Source of the DNA: Streptomyces sp. SAJ15
GTDB lineage: Bacteria > Actinomycetota > Actinomycetes > Streptomycetales > Streptomycetaceae
Reading direction: 5' to 3'
Assembly (NCBI RefSeq): GCF_007595705.1
Contig: NZ_NISY01000015.1
Coordinates: forward strand, 124,001 to 188,000
Length of the DNA stretch: 64,000 nucleotides
Below are positions 32,391 through 41,760 of the stretch, piece by piece. The translations under genes and the position numbers were made by a program. Below the pieces are notes generated by a model. It did no database searches. It saw nothing but the letters and a program-made list of their open reading frames with translations, and was not told the DNA's origin. Position 1 is the first letter of the stretch. Each line of letters opens with the position of its first letter.

Positions 32391-32810
32391 CTAGCCGGGC
32401 GAGCAGACATCGGTCAGCTCGCCCAACGCGTCCGTCACCGGCTTCAGGTCGGGCGCCTTGCCCTCGTCGATCGCCGTCCGCACGTTGTCGACGGCCTTCC
32501 GCAGGTCCTCGACGGCCTTCTCGACGTCGGCGTTGTCGGTCTTGTCCGAGATCTTGTCGATGTCCTCGTTGAGGGTGTCCAGGATCTTGTCCGCGTCCTC
32601 CGGGTTGACCGCCGCGCCGGTCACCGCGTCCTGGAGGTCGTCCACGTCGTTGGAGATCTCGACCGCCAGCTGGGCGCAGTCCAGGGCCTTCTGGACCGTG
32701 TCGCAGCCGACCAGGGCCGGCCCGGCGAGGGCGATTACGGCGGCCGCGGCGAGCGCGGTGGCGGTGTTCCGGCGGCGGTGTGTGCGGTGCTGAACGCGGC
32801 GCGTGGCCAT
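32391..32810 (-). CDS. Secreted lipoprotein with a helical repeat-like domain
   Basis: A 139-residue precursor. The N terminus is strongly basic (MATRRVQHRTHRRRNTATAL) and is followed by a hydrophobic stretch and a lipobox-like ALVGC at about residues 32-36, so the mature protein is probably lipid-anchored. The remainder is helical and acidic, with repeated DDLQDAV/DKILDTLNEDIDKISDK patterns that look like short coiled segments, and two further cysteines (DCAQLA, DVCSPG). No family is recognised. It precedes rdgB. Confidence 0.72.
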   Translation of the reverse strand: MATRRVQHRTHRRRNTATALAAAAVIALAGPALVGCDTVQKALDCAQLAVEISNDVDDLQDAVTGAAVNPEDADKILDTLNEDIDKISDKTDNADVEKAVEDLRKAVDNVRTAIDEGKAPDLKPVTDALGELTDVCSPG

Positions 32811-32966
32811 GGGTGGTCCCCTCCCCAGCGGCGGCGGGCGGAAGCCCGCGTACCTGTTACTTCCCTAAACGCAGGGCACCCCGCGCGCGGTTGCCTCCGG
32901 TTCAGGGGGCCGGTTCAGAGCTCTGGCTCGGGGCTCCGGTTCAGGGCTCCGGCTCGGGGATGCGGC

Positions 32967-34289
32967 TCAGAGCGCGGCGGTGGGCACGCCCTGGAGCTGT
33001 CGCAGGTTCAGCGACCGGGCCATGGCGGCGTATCCCTCGTCGCTGGGGTGCAGATGGTCGCCCGAGTCGTACGCGGGCAGCAGCCGCAGCGGGTGGGCCG
33101 GGTCGCGCAGGGCGGCGTCGAAGTCGACCACGGAGTCGAAGACGTTCCCCGAGCGGATCCGCGCGTTGACGCCCTCCCGCACGGCGTTGAGCTCGGGGGT
33201 GAAACCGCGGTGGCCCTCGAAGGGCATCAGGGTGGCGCCGATGACGCGCAGCCCGCGGGCGTGCGCCTGACGGGTGAGCGTGCGCAGCCCGGAGACGATC
33301 TCGTCGGGGTCGGTGACATGCGGATTGCGCAGGATGTCGTTGACGCCCAACTCGATGATGACGACCTTGACACCGGTGCGGGACAGGACGTCACGGTCGA
33401 AGCGGCTGAGCGCGCTGGGGTTGTCCGGCGGGAAGTTCCGGCCGCTGCTGAGCACCCGGTTGCCGCTGATGCCCTGGTTGAGCACGCCGTAGCGGGGCGC
33501 GCCCGGCTCCTCGCGCAGCCGTCGGGCCAGGAAGTCGGGCCAGCGGCGGTTGGTGCCGGCGGTGGAGGAGATGCCGTCGGTGATCGAGTCGCCGAGCACG
33601 GCCACCGCCCCGGTGGCGTCCTCGCTCCACACGTCGACGGCGGTCAGATAGCGCCAGTACGGGCTCTGCTCGGTGTAGGCGGCGCCCATGGTGTCCGCCG
33701 CGCGGTTCCCGTGCGCCAGGTAGGAGGTCTGGCGGGCGTGCGGGTGGTAGGTGACCGAGCCCGAGGGGGTGGGGGAGTAGGTGGTGACGAGCAGGTCGGC
33801 GGCGTCCGGGATGTTCAGCCGCACCGGGTCGCTCCGCACGGCCTGACCCGCCGGGATGGTGACCGCGGTGCCCTCGTCGAAGGTGAGCCGGCGCATGGTG
33901 CCGGCGGCCGCGCCGGGGGTGCCGGGCGCGGCGGCCACCGCGAGCGAGGCGTGGGTGATGTCCAGCGGGCGGGAGCCGTAGAGGTTGGACAGGTGGATCC
34001 GCGCGCTGCTGCCGCCGACGCTGAGGTGGACCACGTTCCGTATCGACATGCCCGCGTAGCCGTCGGTCGTGTCCGGTTCCGCGGCCGCCGGCGAGGCGGA
34101 CCAACTGCCGACCCAGCCGCCCCCGGAGGCCGGCGTGGCCGGACCGCGGTGCCCGCGGGAGCCGGCCCCCAGGTCGCCCTCGCCGCGCCCCGTCCCGACG
34201 AATATCGCGGTCGCCACCAGGACCGCCACCGCCGCGAGGGCCGCCATCAGGGCGAACACCGTACGTCTCGGCATCGGGGGCGCGCTCAT
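32967..34289 (-). CDS. Secreted SGNH/GDSL-family hydrolase
   Basis: A 440-residue protein. A signal-anchor or Sec signal (VFALMAALAAVAVLVATAIF) is followed by an N-terminal beta-rich domain of about 160 residues, then the SGNH hydrolase core: nucleophile Ser235 in VLGDSITDGIS, GISGNR and GVNDI as the other conserved blocks, and the His of DHLHPSDEGYAAM near residue 415. Likely activity is lipase, esterase or acyl-carbohydrate hydrolysis outside the membrane. The ATG at 34289 was chosen as the first one giving a credible signal segment. Confidence 0.9.
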   Translation of the reverse strand: MSAPPMPRRTVFALMAALAAVAVLVATAIFVGTGRGEGDLGAGSRGHRGPATPASGGGWVGSWSASPAAAEPDTTDGYAGMSIRNVVHLSVGGSSARIHLSNLYGSRPLDITHASLAVAAAPGTPGAAAGTMRRLTFDEGTAVTIPAGQAVRSDPVRLNIPDAADLLVTTYSPTPSGSVTYHPHARQTSYLAHGNRAADTMGAAYTEQSPYWRYLTAVDVWSEDATGAVAVLGDSITDGISSTAGTNRRWPDFLARRLREEPGAPRYGVLNQGISGNRVLSSGRNFPPDNPSALSRFDRDVLSRTGVKVVIIELGVNDILRNPHVTDPDEIVSGLRTLTRQAHARGLRVIGATLMPFEGHRGFTPELNAVREGVNARIRSGNVFDSVVDFDAALRDPAHPLRLLPAYDSGDHLHPSDEGYAAMARSLNLRQLQGVPTAAL

Positions 34290-34716
34290 GGGCGGGCGTT
34301 TCTCCTCGGGCAGGCGGAGCCGGGCGGCTCGGGCGGTCGGGACGTGCGGTGACGTGCGTGACGCACGGGTGCACGGACGTACGGCGGTATGCGGCGGCCG
34401 CGCGGCGGCGTTGCGCGCGGGCGGGCCACATGATCCCACGGTGGGTGGCGCGACCCGCCGGCGCCCCGGCGGATCCGCGCCGACCACTCGCCCGGTCAGA
34501 CGCGAGCAGCCCGCGGCGCGTTCCGCCGCGCGTGTGCTCGCCGCCTGACGGCGGTGGCGGCCGGGGTGGCCGTCGGCTGTCGGGCGCCCCGACGGTGGGG
34601 CCGGCCGGGGGGCCCGGGGAGTCGGCGCGGGCCCGCCTCACGCGGCGCCGGGAGCCCGCGGCACGCTCCGGGAGTGGTCCGGATGTGCACAATGCACGAA
34701 GAGGCGGCGTGAACGG
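34290..34716. other. Intergenic region between the SGNH hydrolase and the DUF445 gene
   Basis: A 427-bp divergent gap holding the promoters of both neighbours. The open frames across it are arginine- and proline-rich with no coherent domain, so I see no gene. No palindrome stands out. Confidence 0.5.
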
Positions 34717-36033
34717 GTGGAGCGGATGGAGCGGACGAATGCGGGTGAGGCCACCGTGGCGATGACCGGCTTCACCGTGGACAGCCCGGCGGACGCGGAG
34801 AAGCGGCGCGGACTGCGCCGGATGAAGGCCCTCGCGACCGGGCTGCTGCTGGCCGTCGCCGCCGTGTACGCGCTCGCCACCTGGGCCGGGAGCGCCGGTG
34901 CCGGCGCCTGGGCGGCCTATGTGGCCGCGGCCGCCGAGGCGGGCATGGTCGGCGCGCTGGCGGACTGGTTCGCGGTCACCGCGCTGTTCCGGCGGCCGCT
35001 GGGGCTGCCCATCCCGCACACCGCGATCATCCCCACCAAGAAGGACCAGCTGGGGGTGAACCTGGGCGAGTTCGTCGGCGACAACTTCCTCTCCGCCGAG
35101 GTGGTGCGGCTACGGCTGCGCGCGGTCGGCATCGGCGCGCGGCTCGGCACCTGGCTGTCCGAGCCCGCCCACGCCGACCGGGTGACGGCCGAGCTGGCGA
35201 CCGCGCTGCGCGGCGCGCTCACCGTGCTGCGCGACTCCGATGTGCAGGCCGTCGTGGGCGAGGCCATCACCCGGCGGGCCGAAGCGCAGGAGATCGCCCC
35301 CGGCCTCGGCGCGCTGCTGGACAAGGTCGTCGCCGACGGCGGCCACCACCGGGCGGTGGACCTGGTGTGCGTGCGCGCCCACGAGTGGCTGACGCGGCAC
35401 GGCGACTCCGTCATGACGGCGGTCGTCGGCGGCGCGCCCGGCTGGACGCCCCGCTTCGTGGACCGCAAGGTCGGCGAGCGCGTCTACAAGGAACTGCTGC
35501 GGTTCGTCGGGGAGATGCGCGACATGCCGGACCACCCGGCCCGCGGCGCCGTCGACCGCTTCCTCGCCGACTTCGCCGCCGACCTGCGGTCCGACCCCGA
35601 CACCCGGGCCCGGGTGGAGCGGCTGAAGTCGGAGGTGCTCGGGCGCGGGGAGGTGCAGGAGCTGATCGCCTCCGCCTGGAACGCGGTCCGCGCCATGATC
35701 GTGGCCGCCGCCGAGGACGAGCGCAGCGAGCTGCGGCTGCGGGCGCGCGCCTCGATCCTGTCGCTGGGAGCCCGGATGAGCACCGACGAGCGGCTGCGGG
35801 CGAAGGTCGACGGCTGGCTGGAGGACGCGGCGGTCTACGTCGTGACCACCTACCGGGACGAGATCACCTCTCTGATCACCGAGACCGTCGCCGGCTGGGA
35901 CGCCGAGCACACCTCCCGCAAGATCGAGACCCACATCGGCCGGGACCTCCAGTTCATCCGCATCAACGGCACCGTGGTGGGCGCCCTGGCGGGGCTGTGC
36001 ATCTACACGGTGTCCCACGCCCTGGGCGGCTGA
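34717..36033 (+). CDS. DUF445 family membrane protein
   Basis: A 438-residue protein with two N-terminal membrane helices (about residues 41-60 and 66-90), the conserved EAGMVGALADWFAVTALFRR PLG block of DUF445, a long helical cytoplasmic or periplasmic region, and one C-terminal helix (VVGALAGLCIYTVSHALGG). DUF445 proteins resemble YheB/YjiN and are of unknown function. The GTG at 34717 has GAGGCGG 9 nt upstream; an ATG three codons later is an alternative start. Confidence 0.88.
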   Translation: MERMERTNAGEATVAMTGFTVDSPADAEKRRGLRRMKALATGLLLAVAAVYALATWAGSAGAGAWAAYVAAAAEAGMVGALADWFAVTALFRRPLGLPIPHTAIIPTKKDQLGVNLGEFVGDNFLSAEVVRLRLRAVGIGARLGTWLSEPAHADRVTAELATALRGALTVLRDSDVQAVVGEAITRRAEAQEIAPGLGALLDKVVADGGHHRAVDLVCVRAHEWLTRHGDSVMTAVVGGAPGWTPRFVDRKVGERVYKELLRFVGEMRDMPDHPARGAVDRFLADFAADLRSDPDTRARVERLKSEVLGRGEVQELIASAWNAVRAMIVAAAEDERSELRLRARASILSLGARMSTDERLRAKVDGWLEDAAVYVVTTYRDEITSLITETVAGWDAEHTSRKIETHIGRDLQFIRINGTVVGALAGLCIYTVSHALGG

Positions 36034-36060
36034 CGCCGGCCGCGGCCTCGGCCGCGCCGT

Positions 36061-36308
36061 GGGGTGCTCGGGCCGGGCGTCGCGGTCGCCGTGGAGCGCT
36101 CGGTGCCGCGGACCCCGGGGCCTCCGGTCACCGTGGGGCGGCCGGCGCCGGATGCCGCGGACGACGCCGAGCGCCCCCGCGGCCCGAGCCGGCGCGAGCG
36201 GCCGTATGTCCGTACGGCCGCCTCGGCGGTGATCCCCGTACGGCGGCGGCCTGCGGGGGCGGCGGTCGAGAGGATCCGGCCGAGACGCCCGCACGGGGCG
36301 TGAACGCG
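36061..36308. repeat. Direct repeat copy A (about 248 bp, non-coding)
   Basis: First copy of a long direct repeat, near-identical to the segment at 36377. It includes two occurrences of the CCGTACGG palindrome and the dyad CGGCCGTA-tgtccg-TACGGCCG. The open frames within it are Arg/Pro-rich, and it lies outside recognisable genes. Confidence 0.88.
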
Positions 36309-36376
36309 TGTCATGGGCGCGCGTAGCCCGGCCGGCCGGCCGGCGTCGGCTCCGTCGGCGCGCCGCGTCCGCTGCC

Positions 36377-36623
36377 GGGGTGCTCGGGCCGGGCGTCGTG
36401 GTCGCCGTGGAGCGCTCGGTGCCGCGGACCCCGGAGCCTCCGGTCACCGTGCGCGGCCGGCGCCGGATGCCGCGGACGACGTTGAGCGCCCCCGCGGCCC
36501 GAGCCGGCGCGAGCGGCCGTATGTCCGTACGGCCGCCTCGGCGGTGATCCCCGTACGGCGGCGGCCTGCGGGGGCGGCGGTCGAGAGGATCCGGCCGAGA
36601 CGCCCGTACCGGGCGTGAACGCG
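36377..36623. repeat. Direct repeat copy B (about 247 bp, non-coding)
   Basis: Second copy, 68 bp after copy A ends, differing by a handful of substitutions and one 1-bp indel. The 36034-36717 gap between the DUF445 gene and the sortase consists almost wholly of the two copies and their spacer. There are no terminal inverted repeats or transposase, so this is not an insertion sequence. Confidence 0.88.
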
Positions 36624-36717
36624 CGCCGCGTCGCTGCCGGGTGCGCACCAGGTCTGGAGGGTGTGGCCCGTACGTCCTATCCTCCGCACGGCGCGTCCCC
36701 GGTCCGAGGAGGGCACC

Positions 36718-37527
36718 GTGCGGCAGCGGGCACCAGCGGTCCTCGTGCGGGGCCCCCGTGCGCGCCGCCGGGCCGCGCTGGCCCGGGCGCTGTGGGGCGG
36801 CGCGGAGGCCGCGCTCACGCTGGGCGTGGTCCTGTCGCTGCTCGTCGTCCACCAACTGTGGTGGACCAACCGGCAGGCGCGGGAGGGCGCCCGACGGGAG
36901 GTGGCCGCGCTGGAGCGGCGGTGGGACGCGGCGGAGCCCGGTGCCTCGTCCGGCGGCGGGTCGGCCACCGGACCGCGCGCGGGCCCGGAGGGCGGCGCGG
37001 ACGGCGGCGGGACCTCAAGGGCGGAGGGCGGGACGGAGCGCCCGCGCGGCGCGGGGCGGTCCGCGGCCCCGGCCCCCGGCCGGGCGTATGCCGTCCTCCG
37101 CATCCCCCGGCTCGGACTGGCCGTGCCCATCGCGGAGGGCGTCGGTCGCCGAGGGGTGCTCAACAAGGGCTACGCCGGCCACTATCCGCGCAGCGCGCCG
37201 CCGGGCGGGGTCGGGAACTTCGCGCTGGCGGGCCACCGCAACGCCCACGGCGAGCCGTTCCGCCACCTGGACCGACTGCGCCCCGGGGACACGGTGCGGG
37301 TGGACACCGCGGAGGCCCGCTACACCTACGCGGTCGAGCGCACCCTGCCGCGCACCTCGCCCGGCGACGGCACGGTGCTCGCCGCGGTGCCGTACAGCTC
37401 CACCCACCCCGGCCACCGCTTCACCCGGCCGGGCCACTATCTGACGCTGACGACCTGCACGCCCGCCTTCAGCTCCCGCTACCGGCTGGTGGTGTGGGGC
37501 ACGCTGCGCGCGGCGGCGCCGCGCTAG
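36718..37527 (+). CDS. Class E sortase
   Basis: A 269-residue membrane-anchored transpeptidase. One N-terminal helix (about 30-48) anchors it; a Gly-rich linker follows. The sortase domain shows His173 (ALAGHRN), the catalytic Cys247 in LTTCTPAFSSRYR, and Arg256, in the class E arrangement. Class E sortases attach proteins bearing LAxTG signals to the wall; a candidate substrate with LADTG is encoded at 43331. The GTG at 36718 has AGGAGG 5 nt upstream. Confidence 0.92.
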   Translation: MRQRAPAVLVRGPRARRRAALARALWGGAEAALTLGVVLSLLVVHQLWWTNRQAREGARREVAALERRWDAAEPGASSGGGSATGPRAGPEGGADGGGTSRAEGGTERPRGAGRSAAPAPGRAYAVLRIPRLGLAVPIAEGVGRRGVLNKGYAGHYPRSAPPGGVGNFALAGHRNAHGEPFRHLDRLRPGDTVRVDTAEARYTYAVERTLPRTSPGDGTVLAAVPYSSTHPGHRFTRPGHYLTLTTCTPAFSSRYRLVVWGTLRAAAPR

Positions 37528-37572
37528 GTTCGCCGGCTGCCGGGACCGGCGCCCGCGTTAGGCTCGTACCTC

Positions 37573-37779
37573 GTGCTTCGCTCTCCGTCCCACCTGTGGC
37601 TGCTGGTGCCCTACGTGCTCTACCTGGGCGCGATACCGCTGGCCAACCGGGTCCACCCGACCGTCCTCGGGCTGCCCTTCCTGTTCTGCTACATCCTGCT
37701 GGCGACGCTGCTGACGCCGGTGGCCGTCTGGCTCACCTGGCGAGCCGACCGCGGTCGCGCCCGGGGTGAGCGCCGGTGA
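37573..37779 (+). CDS. DUF3311 small membrane protein
   Basis: A 68-residue protein with two helices (LWLLVPYVLYLGAIPLANRV and LPFLFCYILLATLLTPVAVW). The pattern fits the DUF3311 family, found just upstream of solute:sodium symporters. It overlaps the symporter start by 4 bases (GTGA), so the two are translationally coupled and probably form one transporter, with this as a small accessory subunit. Starts at GTG. Confidence 0.88.
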   Translation: MLRSPSHLWLLVPYVLYLGAIPLANRVHPTVLGLPFLFCYILLATLLTPVAVWLTWRADRGRARGERR

Positions 37780-39308
37780 ACGCGGCGGTGGCGACCTCCG
37801 TCTTCGGGGGCTTCATGGTGCTGACCGTGGCACTCGGCCTGCTCGCGGTGCGCGGCCGGGGCTCCGGCGGTGGACTGGCCGAGTGGTCGGTGGGCGGGCG
37901 CAGCCTGGGCACCGTCTTCATCTGGGTGCTGATGGCGGGTGAGGGCTACACCAGCTTCAGCTATCTGGGTGCGGCCGGCTGGGGCTACAACACCGGGGCG
38001 CCGGTGCTGTACGTGCTGGCGTACATGTCCTGCGGCTACGCCATCGGCTATGTGGTGGGCCCGATGCTGTGGTCCTACGCGCGCCGACACGGCCTGGTCG
38101 GCATCACGGACATGGTGGCCCACCGCTACGGCCGGCCGTGGCTCGGCGCGCTCGTCGCGGTGCTGGCCACGCTGTGCCTGCTGCCGTACATCCAACTCCA
38201 GATCACCGGAATGGGCGTCGTGGTCTCCACGATCTCCTACGGCGCCATCAGCCTCGACTGGGCCTACTTCATCGCGTTCGCCGTCACCACCGGCTTCGTC
38301 GTCGTCAGCGGGCTGCGCGGCAGCGCATGGGTGTCGGTGCTGAAGGACGTGCTGGTCATCGGCACGCTCGCCTTTCTCGCGGTCTATGTGCCGGTCCACT
38401 ACTTCGGCGGTTACGGCGACTTCCTGGACCGCATGGTCGCCGAGCGGCCGGAGTGGCTGACCATCCCCGGGCACGGGGACGGCGGCCTGGGGGAGGGCTG
38501 GTTCCTCTCGACGGTCTTCCTCAACTCCCTCACCGTCGTCATCTTCCCGACCACCGTCGCGGGCTACCTCGGCGCGCGCGACGCCGACGCGCTGCGCCGC
38601 AACGCGATGCTGCTGCCCTTCTACAACGTGCTGCTCTTCGTACCGATGCTGCTGGGCATGGCGGCGCTGTTCGTGGTGCCCGGGCTGGCCGGGGCGGAGT
38701 CCAACCTGGCGCTGTTCAAGCTGGTGGTGGACTCGCTGCCGGCCTGGGCGGTCGGCGTCATCGGGGTCGCGGCCGCCCTCTCCTCGATCGTGCCGATGGC
38801 GGTCTTCATGCTGGTCATCGGCACCATGTGGGGCCGCAGCGTGCTGGGCGCGCTGCCCCGCTTCGCCGACCGGCCGGACCGTCAGAAGCTCGGCTCCCAG
38901 GCGGTGGTGGTGGCCGCGGGCACGGCGGCGCTGCTGCTCACCTACCTCGCTCCCAACACCCTGGTGCGGCTCTCGCTGGTCTCCTACGAGGGCATGGCGC
39001 AGCTCATCCCGATGTTGCTGCTGGGCCTGGTGTGGCGGCGGCTGACCCTGCCCGGGGCGCTGGCCGGGCTGGTGGTGGGCGGCGCCCTGGTGAGCTTCCT
39101 CGTCTTCACCGGGCGTGATCCGCTGTGGGGCGTGAACGCGGGGCTGCTTGCGCTGGCCGCCAACCTCGCGGTCGCGGTGACGGTCAGTCTGCTGGGGCCG
39201 CCGGAACGGGATCCACGGCCGGACGAGGAGGTGCTGGCCCTGGACACCGAGAGCGGGCCCGGAGATCGGGAGGGCCTCGCCGACTCCGTTGTCGGTGGTC
39301 GGGGTTAG
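37776..39308 (+). CDS. Sodium:solute symporter (SSS family)
   Basis: A 510-residue transporter with about 13 membrane helices. EWSVGGRSLGTVFIWVLMAG and GEGYTSFSYLGAAGWGYNTG mark the SSS family, with the sodium-site helix near VAAALSSIVPMAVFMLVIGT. It pairs with the DUF3311 protein immediately upstream. It belongs to the SSS branch for organic acids or related solutes; the exact substrate is unclear. The C-terminal tail is acidic and disordered. Confidence 0.9.
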   Translation: MNAAVATSVFGGFMVLTVALGLLAVRGRGSGGGLAEWSVGGRSLGTVFIWVLMAGEGYTSFSYLGAAGWGYNTGAPVLYVLAYMSCGYAIGYVVGPMLWSYARRHGLVGITDMVAHRYGRPWLGALVAVLATLCLLPYIQLQITGMGVVVSTISYGAISLDWAYFIAFAVTTGFVVVSGLRGSAWVSVLKDVLVIGTLAFLAVYVPVHYFGGYGDFLDRMVAERPEWLTIPGHGDGGLGEGWFLSTVFLNSLTVVIFPTTVAGYLGARDADALRRNAMLLPFYNVLLFVPMLLGMAALFVVPGLAGAESNLALFKLVVDSLPAWAVGVIGVAAALSSIVPMAVFMLVIGTMWGRSVLGALPRFADRPDRQKLGSQAVVVAAGTAALLLTYLAPNTLVRLSLVSYEGMAQLIPMLLLGLVWRRLTLPGALAGLVVGGALVSFLVFTGRDPLWGVNAGLLALAANLAVAVTVSLLGPPERDPRPDEEVLALDTESGPGDREGLADSVVGGRG

Positions 39309-39376
39309 CATCGGACAGGACGGTCGTCGCCGAGGCGGCCGGTAGCCGATTGGTTCGATGAGGGGAGGGGAGCCGG

Positions 39377-39694
39377 ATGGGCGAGAGCACGCGCGTCGAA
39401 CGGGTGCGGATGCGCCTGGGCATGCTCCTCTTCCTGCTGACCGGCCTGATGCTGACCCAGTCCGGCCTGGTGAGCGCGGTCGTCCTCTCCGCGGCCGCCG
39501 CCGTGGCGGCGGCGACGCTGGTGCTCTGCGTGCTGTTGGCCGCGCTGTACGCGCTGCCCAGCCCACCGGGTCGCATACGCACCGCGATACGGGACCGGGA
39601 GCGCCGCACCGCGTTCCTGCCCCAGCGCGATCCCGACGCGGCGGGCCGCACCCGTCCCCGAGCCCCCGGCCGTCCCCTCCCGACGGCCGCGTAG
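39377..39694 (+). CDS. Small membrane protein preceding a YidC homolog (DUF6412-like)
   Basis: A 105-residue protein with a double hydrophobic region (MLLFLLTGLMLTQSGLVSAV and VLSAAAAVAAATLVLCVLLA) followed by a basic Arg/Pro tail. I recall this gene type (DUF6412) sitting directly before a second YidC homolog in Streptomyces, which is the case here, 98 bp apart. No function is known. Moderate confidence in the family name. Confidence 0.7.
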   Translation: MGESTRVERVRMRLGMLLFLLTGLMLTQSGLVSAVVLSAAAAVAAATLVLCVLLAALYALPSPPGRIRTAIRDRERRTAFLPQRDPDAAGRTRPRAPGRPLPTAA

Positions 39695-39792
39695 GAGCTC
39701 CGCACCACTTTTCTCCGCCGAGCCCGCGCGGTTCGTCATGCCGATTCCCGCATTCCGCACTCCGGCTGACGAGACCCGTGGAGGGCTCCACC

Positions 39793-40494
39793 ATGTCCGT
39801 TTTCACTCCCCTCGGCGCGCTGCTGTCCCACCTGTCCGACGCGCTCACCCCGCTCTTCGGCGGCTCGGCGATGGCCGCCGCGGTCGTCCTGTTCACCATG
39901 GGGGTGCGCGCCGCGCTGCACCCGCTGGCGCGGGCCGCGGCCCGCGGCGAGAAGGTGCGGACCGCGATGGCCCCGAAGATGGCGGAGCTGGGCCGCAGGT
40001 ACGGCAACGATCCGGACCGGCTGCGGCGGGCCGCGGCCGAGCTGTACGAGAAGGAGGGCGCCTCCCCGCTGGCGGGGTGTCTGCCGATGCTGGTCCAGCT
40101 GCCGTTCTTCTTCGTGATGTACCACCTGTTCTCCACCGGCAGCGGCGGGGCGGGGCTGCTGGACCACACGCTGCTGGGCGCGCCGCTGGACGGCAGCTGG
40201 ACCGAAGCGCTCGGCGACGGCGGGATGTTCGGCGCCGCGGGGCTGGTCTACCTGGGGCTGTTCGCGCTGATCGCGGCCGTGGCGACGTGGACGTACACCC
40301 GCTCCCGCAAGGCGATGGCCGGCATGCGGCCGTCGCCGGTCGCGGGCGCGGCGGGGCTGACCAGGGTGCTGCCGCTGCTGTCCTTCGGCACCCTGGTCAC
40401 CGCCGCCGTGGTGCCGCTGGCGGCCGGGCTCTACCTGGCCACGACGACGACGTGGACGGCGGTGGAGCGGGCGCTGCTGCACCGCGGGCGGTAG
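39793..40494 (+). CDS. YidC/Oxa1-family membrane insertase homolog
   Basis: A 233-residue protein. MAPKMAELGRRYGNDPDRLR, AAAELYEKEGASPLAGCLPM and LVQLPFFFVMYHLFSTGSGG are the defining YidC/Oxa1 core: a charged coiled loop between the first and second core helices, then the conserved helix. About five membrane helices are predicted; there is no N-terminal signal domain or long periplasmic domain, so it is a short form unlike the essential YidC, which in Streptomyces lies near the replication origin. It probably inserts a subset of membrane proteins. Confidence 0.9.
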   Translation: MSVFTPLGALLSHLSDALTPLFGGSAMAAAVVLFTMGVRAALHPLARAAARGEKVRTAMAPKMAELGRRYGNDPDRLRRAAAELYEKEGASPLAGCLPMLVQLPFFFVMYHLFSTGSGGAGLLDHTLLGAPLDGSWTEALGDGGMFGAAGLVYLGLFALIAAVATWTYTRSRKAMAGMRPSPVAGAAGLTRVLPLLSFGTLVTAAVVPLAAGLYLATTTTWTAVERALLHRGR

Positions 40495-40652
40495 GCGCCG
40501 TAGGCGCCCGGGGGCGGGGGCGGGGGCGTGGCGGGCGCCCGTGGGGGCCCCTGCCCGGAGAGAACCGGAGGGCTGATGCGGGTTCGAAACCGCCGGGCTC
40601 CGCCGTCTCGCGTCTCGCCGTGGCGGCGGGAGGAAACCCCCGGGTGCGGCGT

Positions 40653-41753
40653 TCAGGCGAGGCGGACGGTGTGCCCCTCCCTGGCGGAGCGGCGGGCGGC
40701 CTCCAGGACGCGCAGGGTGGCGGCGGCCTCGACGGCGGTGACCGGGGGCGGGCCGCCGTGGCGGACGGCGTCGGCCACGGCCGCGTAGTAGGCCGGGTAG
40801 TCGCCGGGCAGGGTCGGCACCGGCTCGCCGCCGCCGGTCTGCGGGGACTCGCCCGAGCCCAGCCGGCCCCAGGTGGACGGGGCCTCGACGCCCCACGCGG
40901 TGCCGTCGCCCGGGCGCTTGCCCTCGCGGAGCGCGGCCTCCTGCGGGTCGAGCCCGTACTTCACATAGCCGGCCTGGCCGCCCAGCACCCGGAAGCGCGG
41001 GCCGAGCTGGGCGGCGGTGGCGCTCATCCACAGATGGCTGCGCACCCCGCCGGCGTGGGTGAGCGCGACGAAGGTGTCGTCGTCGGCGGCGGCGCCGGGG
41101 CGGCGCACATCGACCTCGGCGTAGACGGAGACGGCCGGGCCGAAGAGGGTGAGCGCCTGGTCGACCAGGTGGCTGCCCAGGTCGTAGAGGAGCCCGCCCA
41201 GCTCGGCCGGGTCGCCGGACTCCCGCCAGCCGCCCTTGAGCTGCGGACGCCAGCGCTCGAAGCGGGACTCGAAGCGGTGGACGCGGCCGAGCGCGCCGTC
41301 GGCGATGAGCTGCCGCACGGTGCGGAAGTCGTTGTCCCAGCGGCGGTTCTGGAAGGCGCTCAGCAGCAGCCCGCGCTCGGCGGCGAGCGCGGCCAGCGCT
41401 TCCGCCTCCGCGGCGGTGGCGGCGAGCGGCTTGTCGACCACCACCGGCAGCCCGGCCTCCAGGGCGGCGCGGGCGAGCGGCACATGGGTGCGGTTGGGCG
41501 AGGCGACGACGATCAGGTCGAGCTCGGCGGCCCGGTCCGGGGCGAACAGCTCCTCCGGCGTGGCGACGCAGCGCGCCTCGGGGTGTTCGGCACGGGCCTG
41601 CGTCTGCCGCTCGGGGTTGCCGGTGACGACGGTGTGCAGGGCCAGGCCCTCGGTGGCCGCGATCAGGGGGGCGTGGAAGACGGAGCCCGCGAGGCCGTAG
41701 CCGATGAGGCCGACGCGCAGGGGGGTGCCGGTGCTGCCAGGGGTGCCATCCAT
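40653..41753 (-). CDS. Gfo/Idh/MocA family oxidoreductase
   Basis: A 366-residue NAD(P)-dependent dehydrogenase. The Rossmann motif is VGLIGYGLAGSVFHAPLI; DLIVVASPNRTHVPLARAAL and VVVDKPLAAT follow; the conserved EKP-type lysine is in VVDKPLA, and GGLLYDLGSHLVDQALTLFG carries the catalytic Asp/His. It likely oxidises a sugar or cyclitol hydroxyl. It is divergent from the ROK regulator, with an operator in the gap, so it is very probably under that regulator's control. The initiator ATG GAT at 41753 fits the family's usual short leader. Confidence 0.92.
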   Translation of the reverse strand: MDGTPGSTGTPLRVGLIGYGLAGSVFHAPLIAATEGLALHTVVTGNPERQTQARAEHPEARCVATPEELFAPDRAAELDLIVVASPNRTHVPLARAALEAGLPVVVDKPLAATAAEAEALAALAAERGLLLSAFQNRRWDNDFRTVRQLIADGALGRVHRFESRFERWRPQLKGGWRESGDPAELGGLLYDLGSHLVDQALTLFGPAVSVYAEVDVRRPGAAADDDTFVALTHAGGVRSHLWMSATAAQLGPRFRVLGGQAGYVKYGLDPQEAALREGKRPGDGTAWGVEAPSTWGRLGSGESPQTGGGEPVPTLPGDYPAYYAAVADAVRHGGPPPVTAVEAAATLRVLEAARRSAREGHTVRLA

Positions 41754-41760
41754 GGCAGTC

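Noticed and set aside
36061..36623. The long direct repeat considered as an insertion sequence or transposon remnant.
   Set aside because: No terminal inverted repeats, no target-site duplication and no transposase-like frame were found.
37689..40169. An 826-residue minus-strand open frame over the symporter and YidC genes.
   Set aside because: It is an antisense shadow of the symporter and YidC-like genes; the composition is His/Arg/Gly/Gln-rich with no motif.
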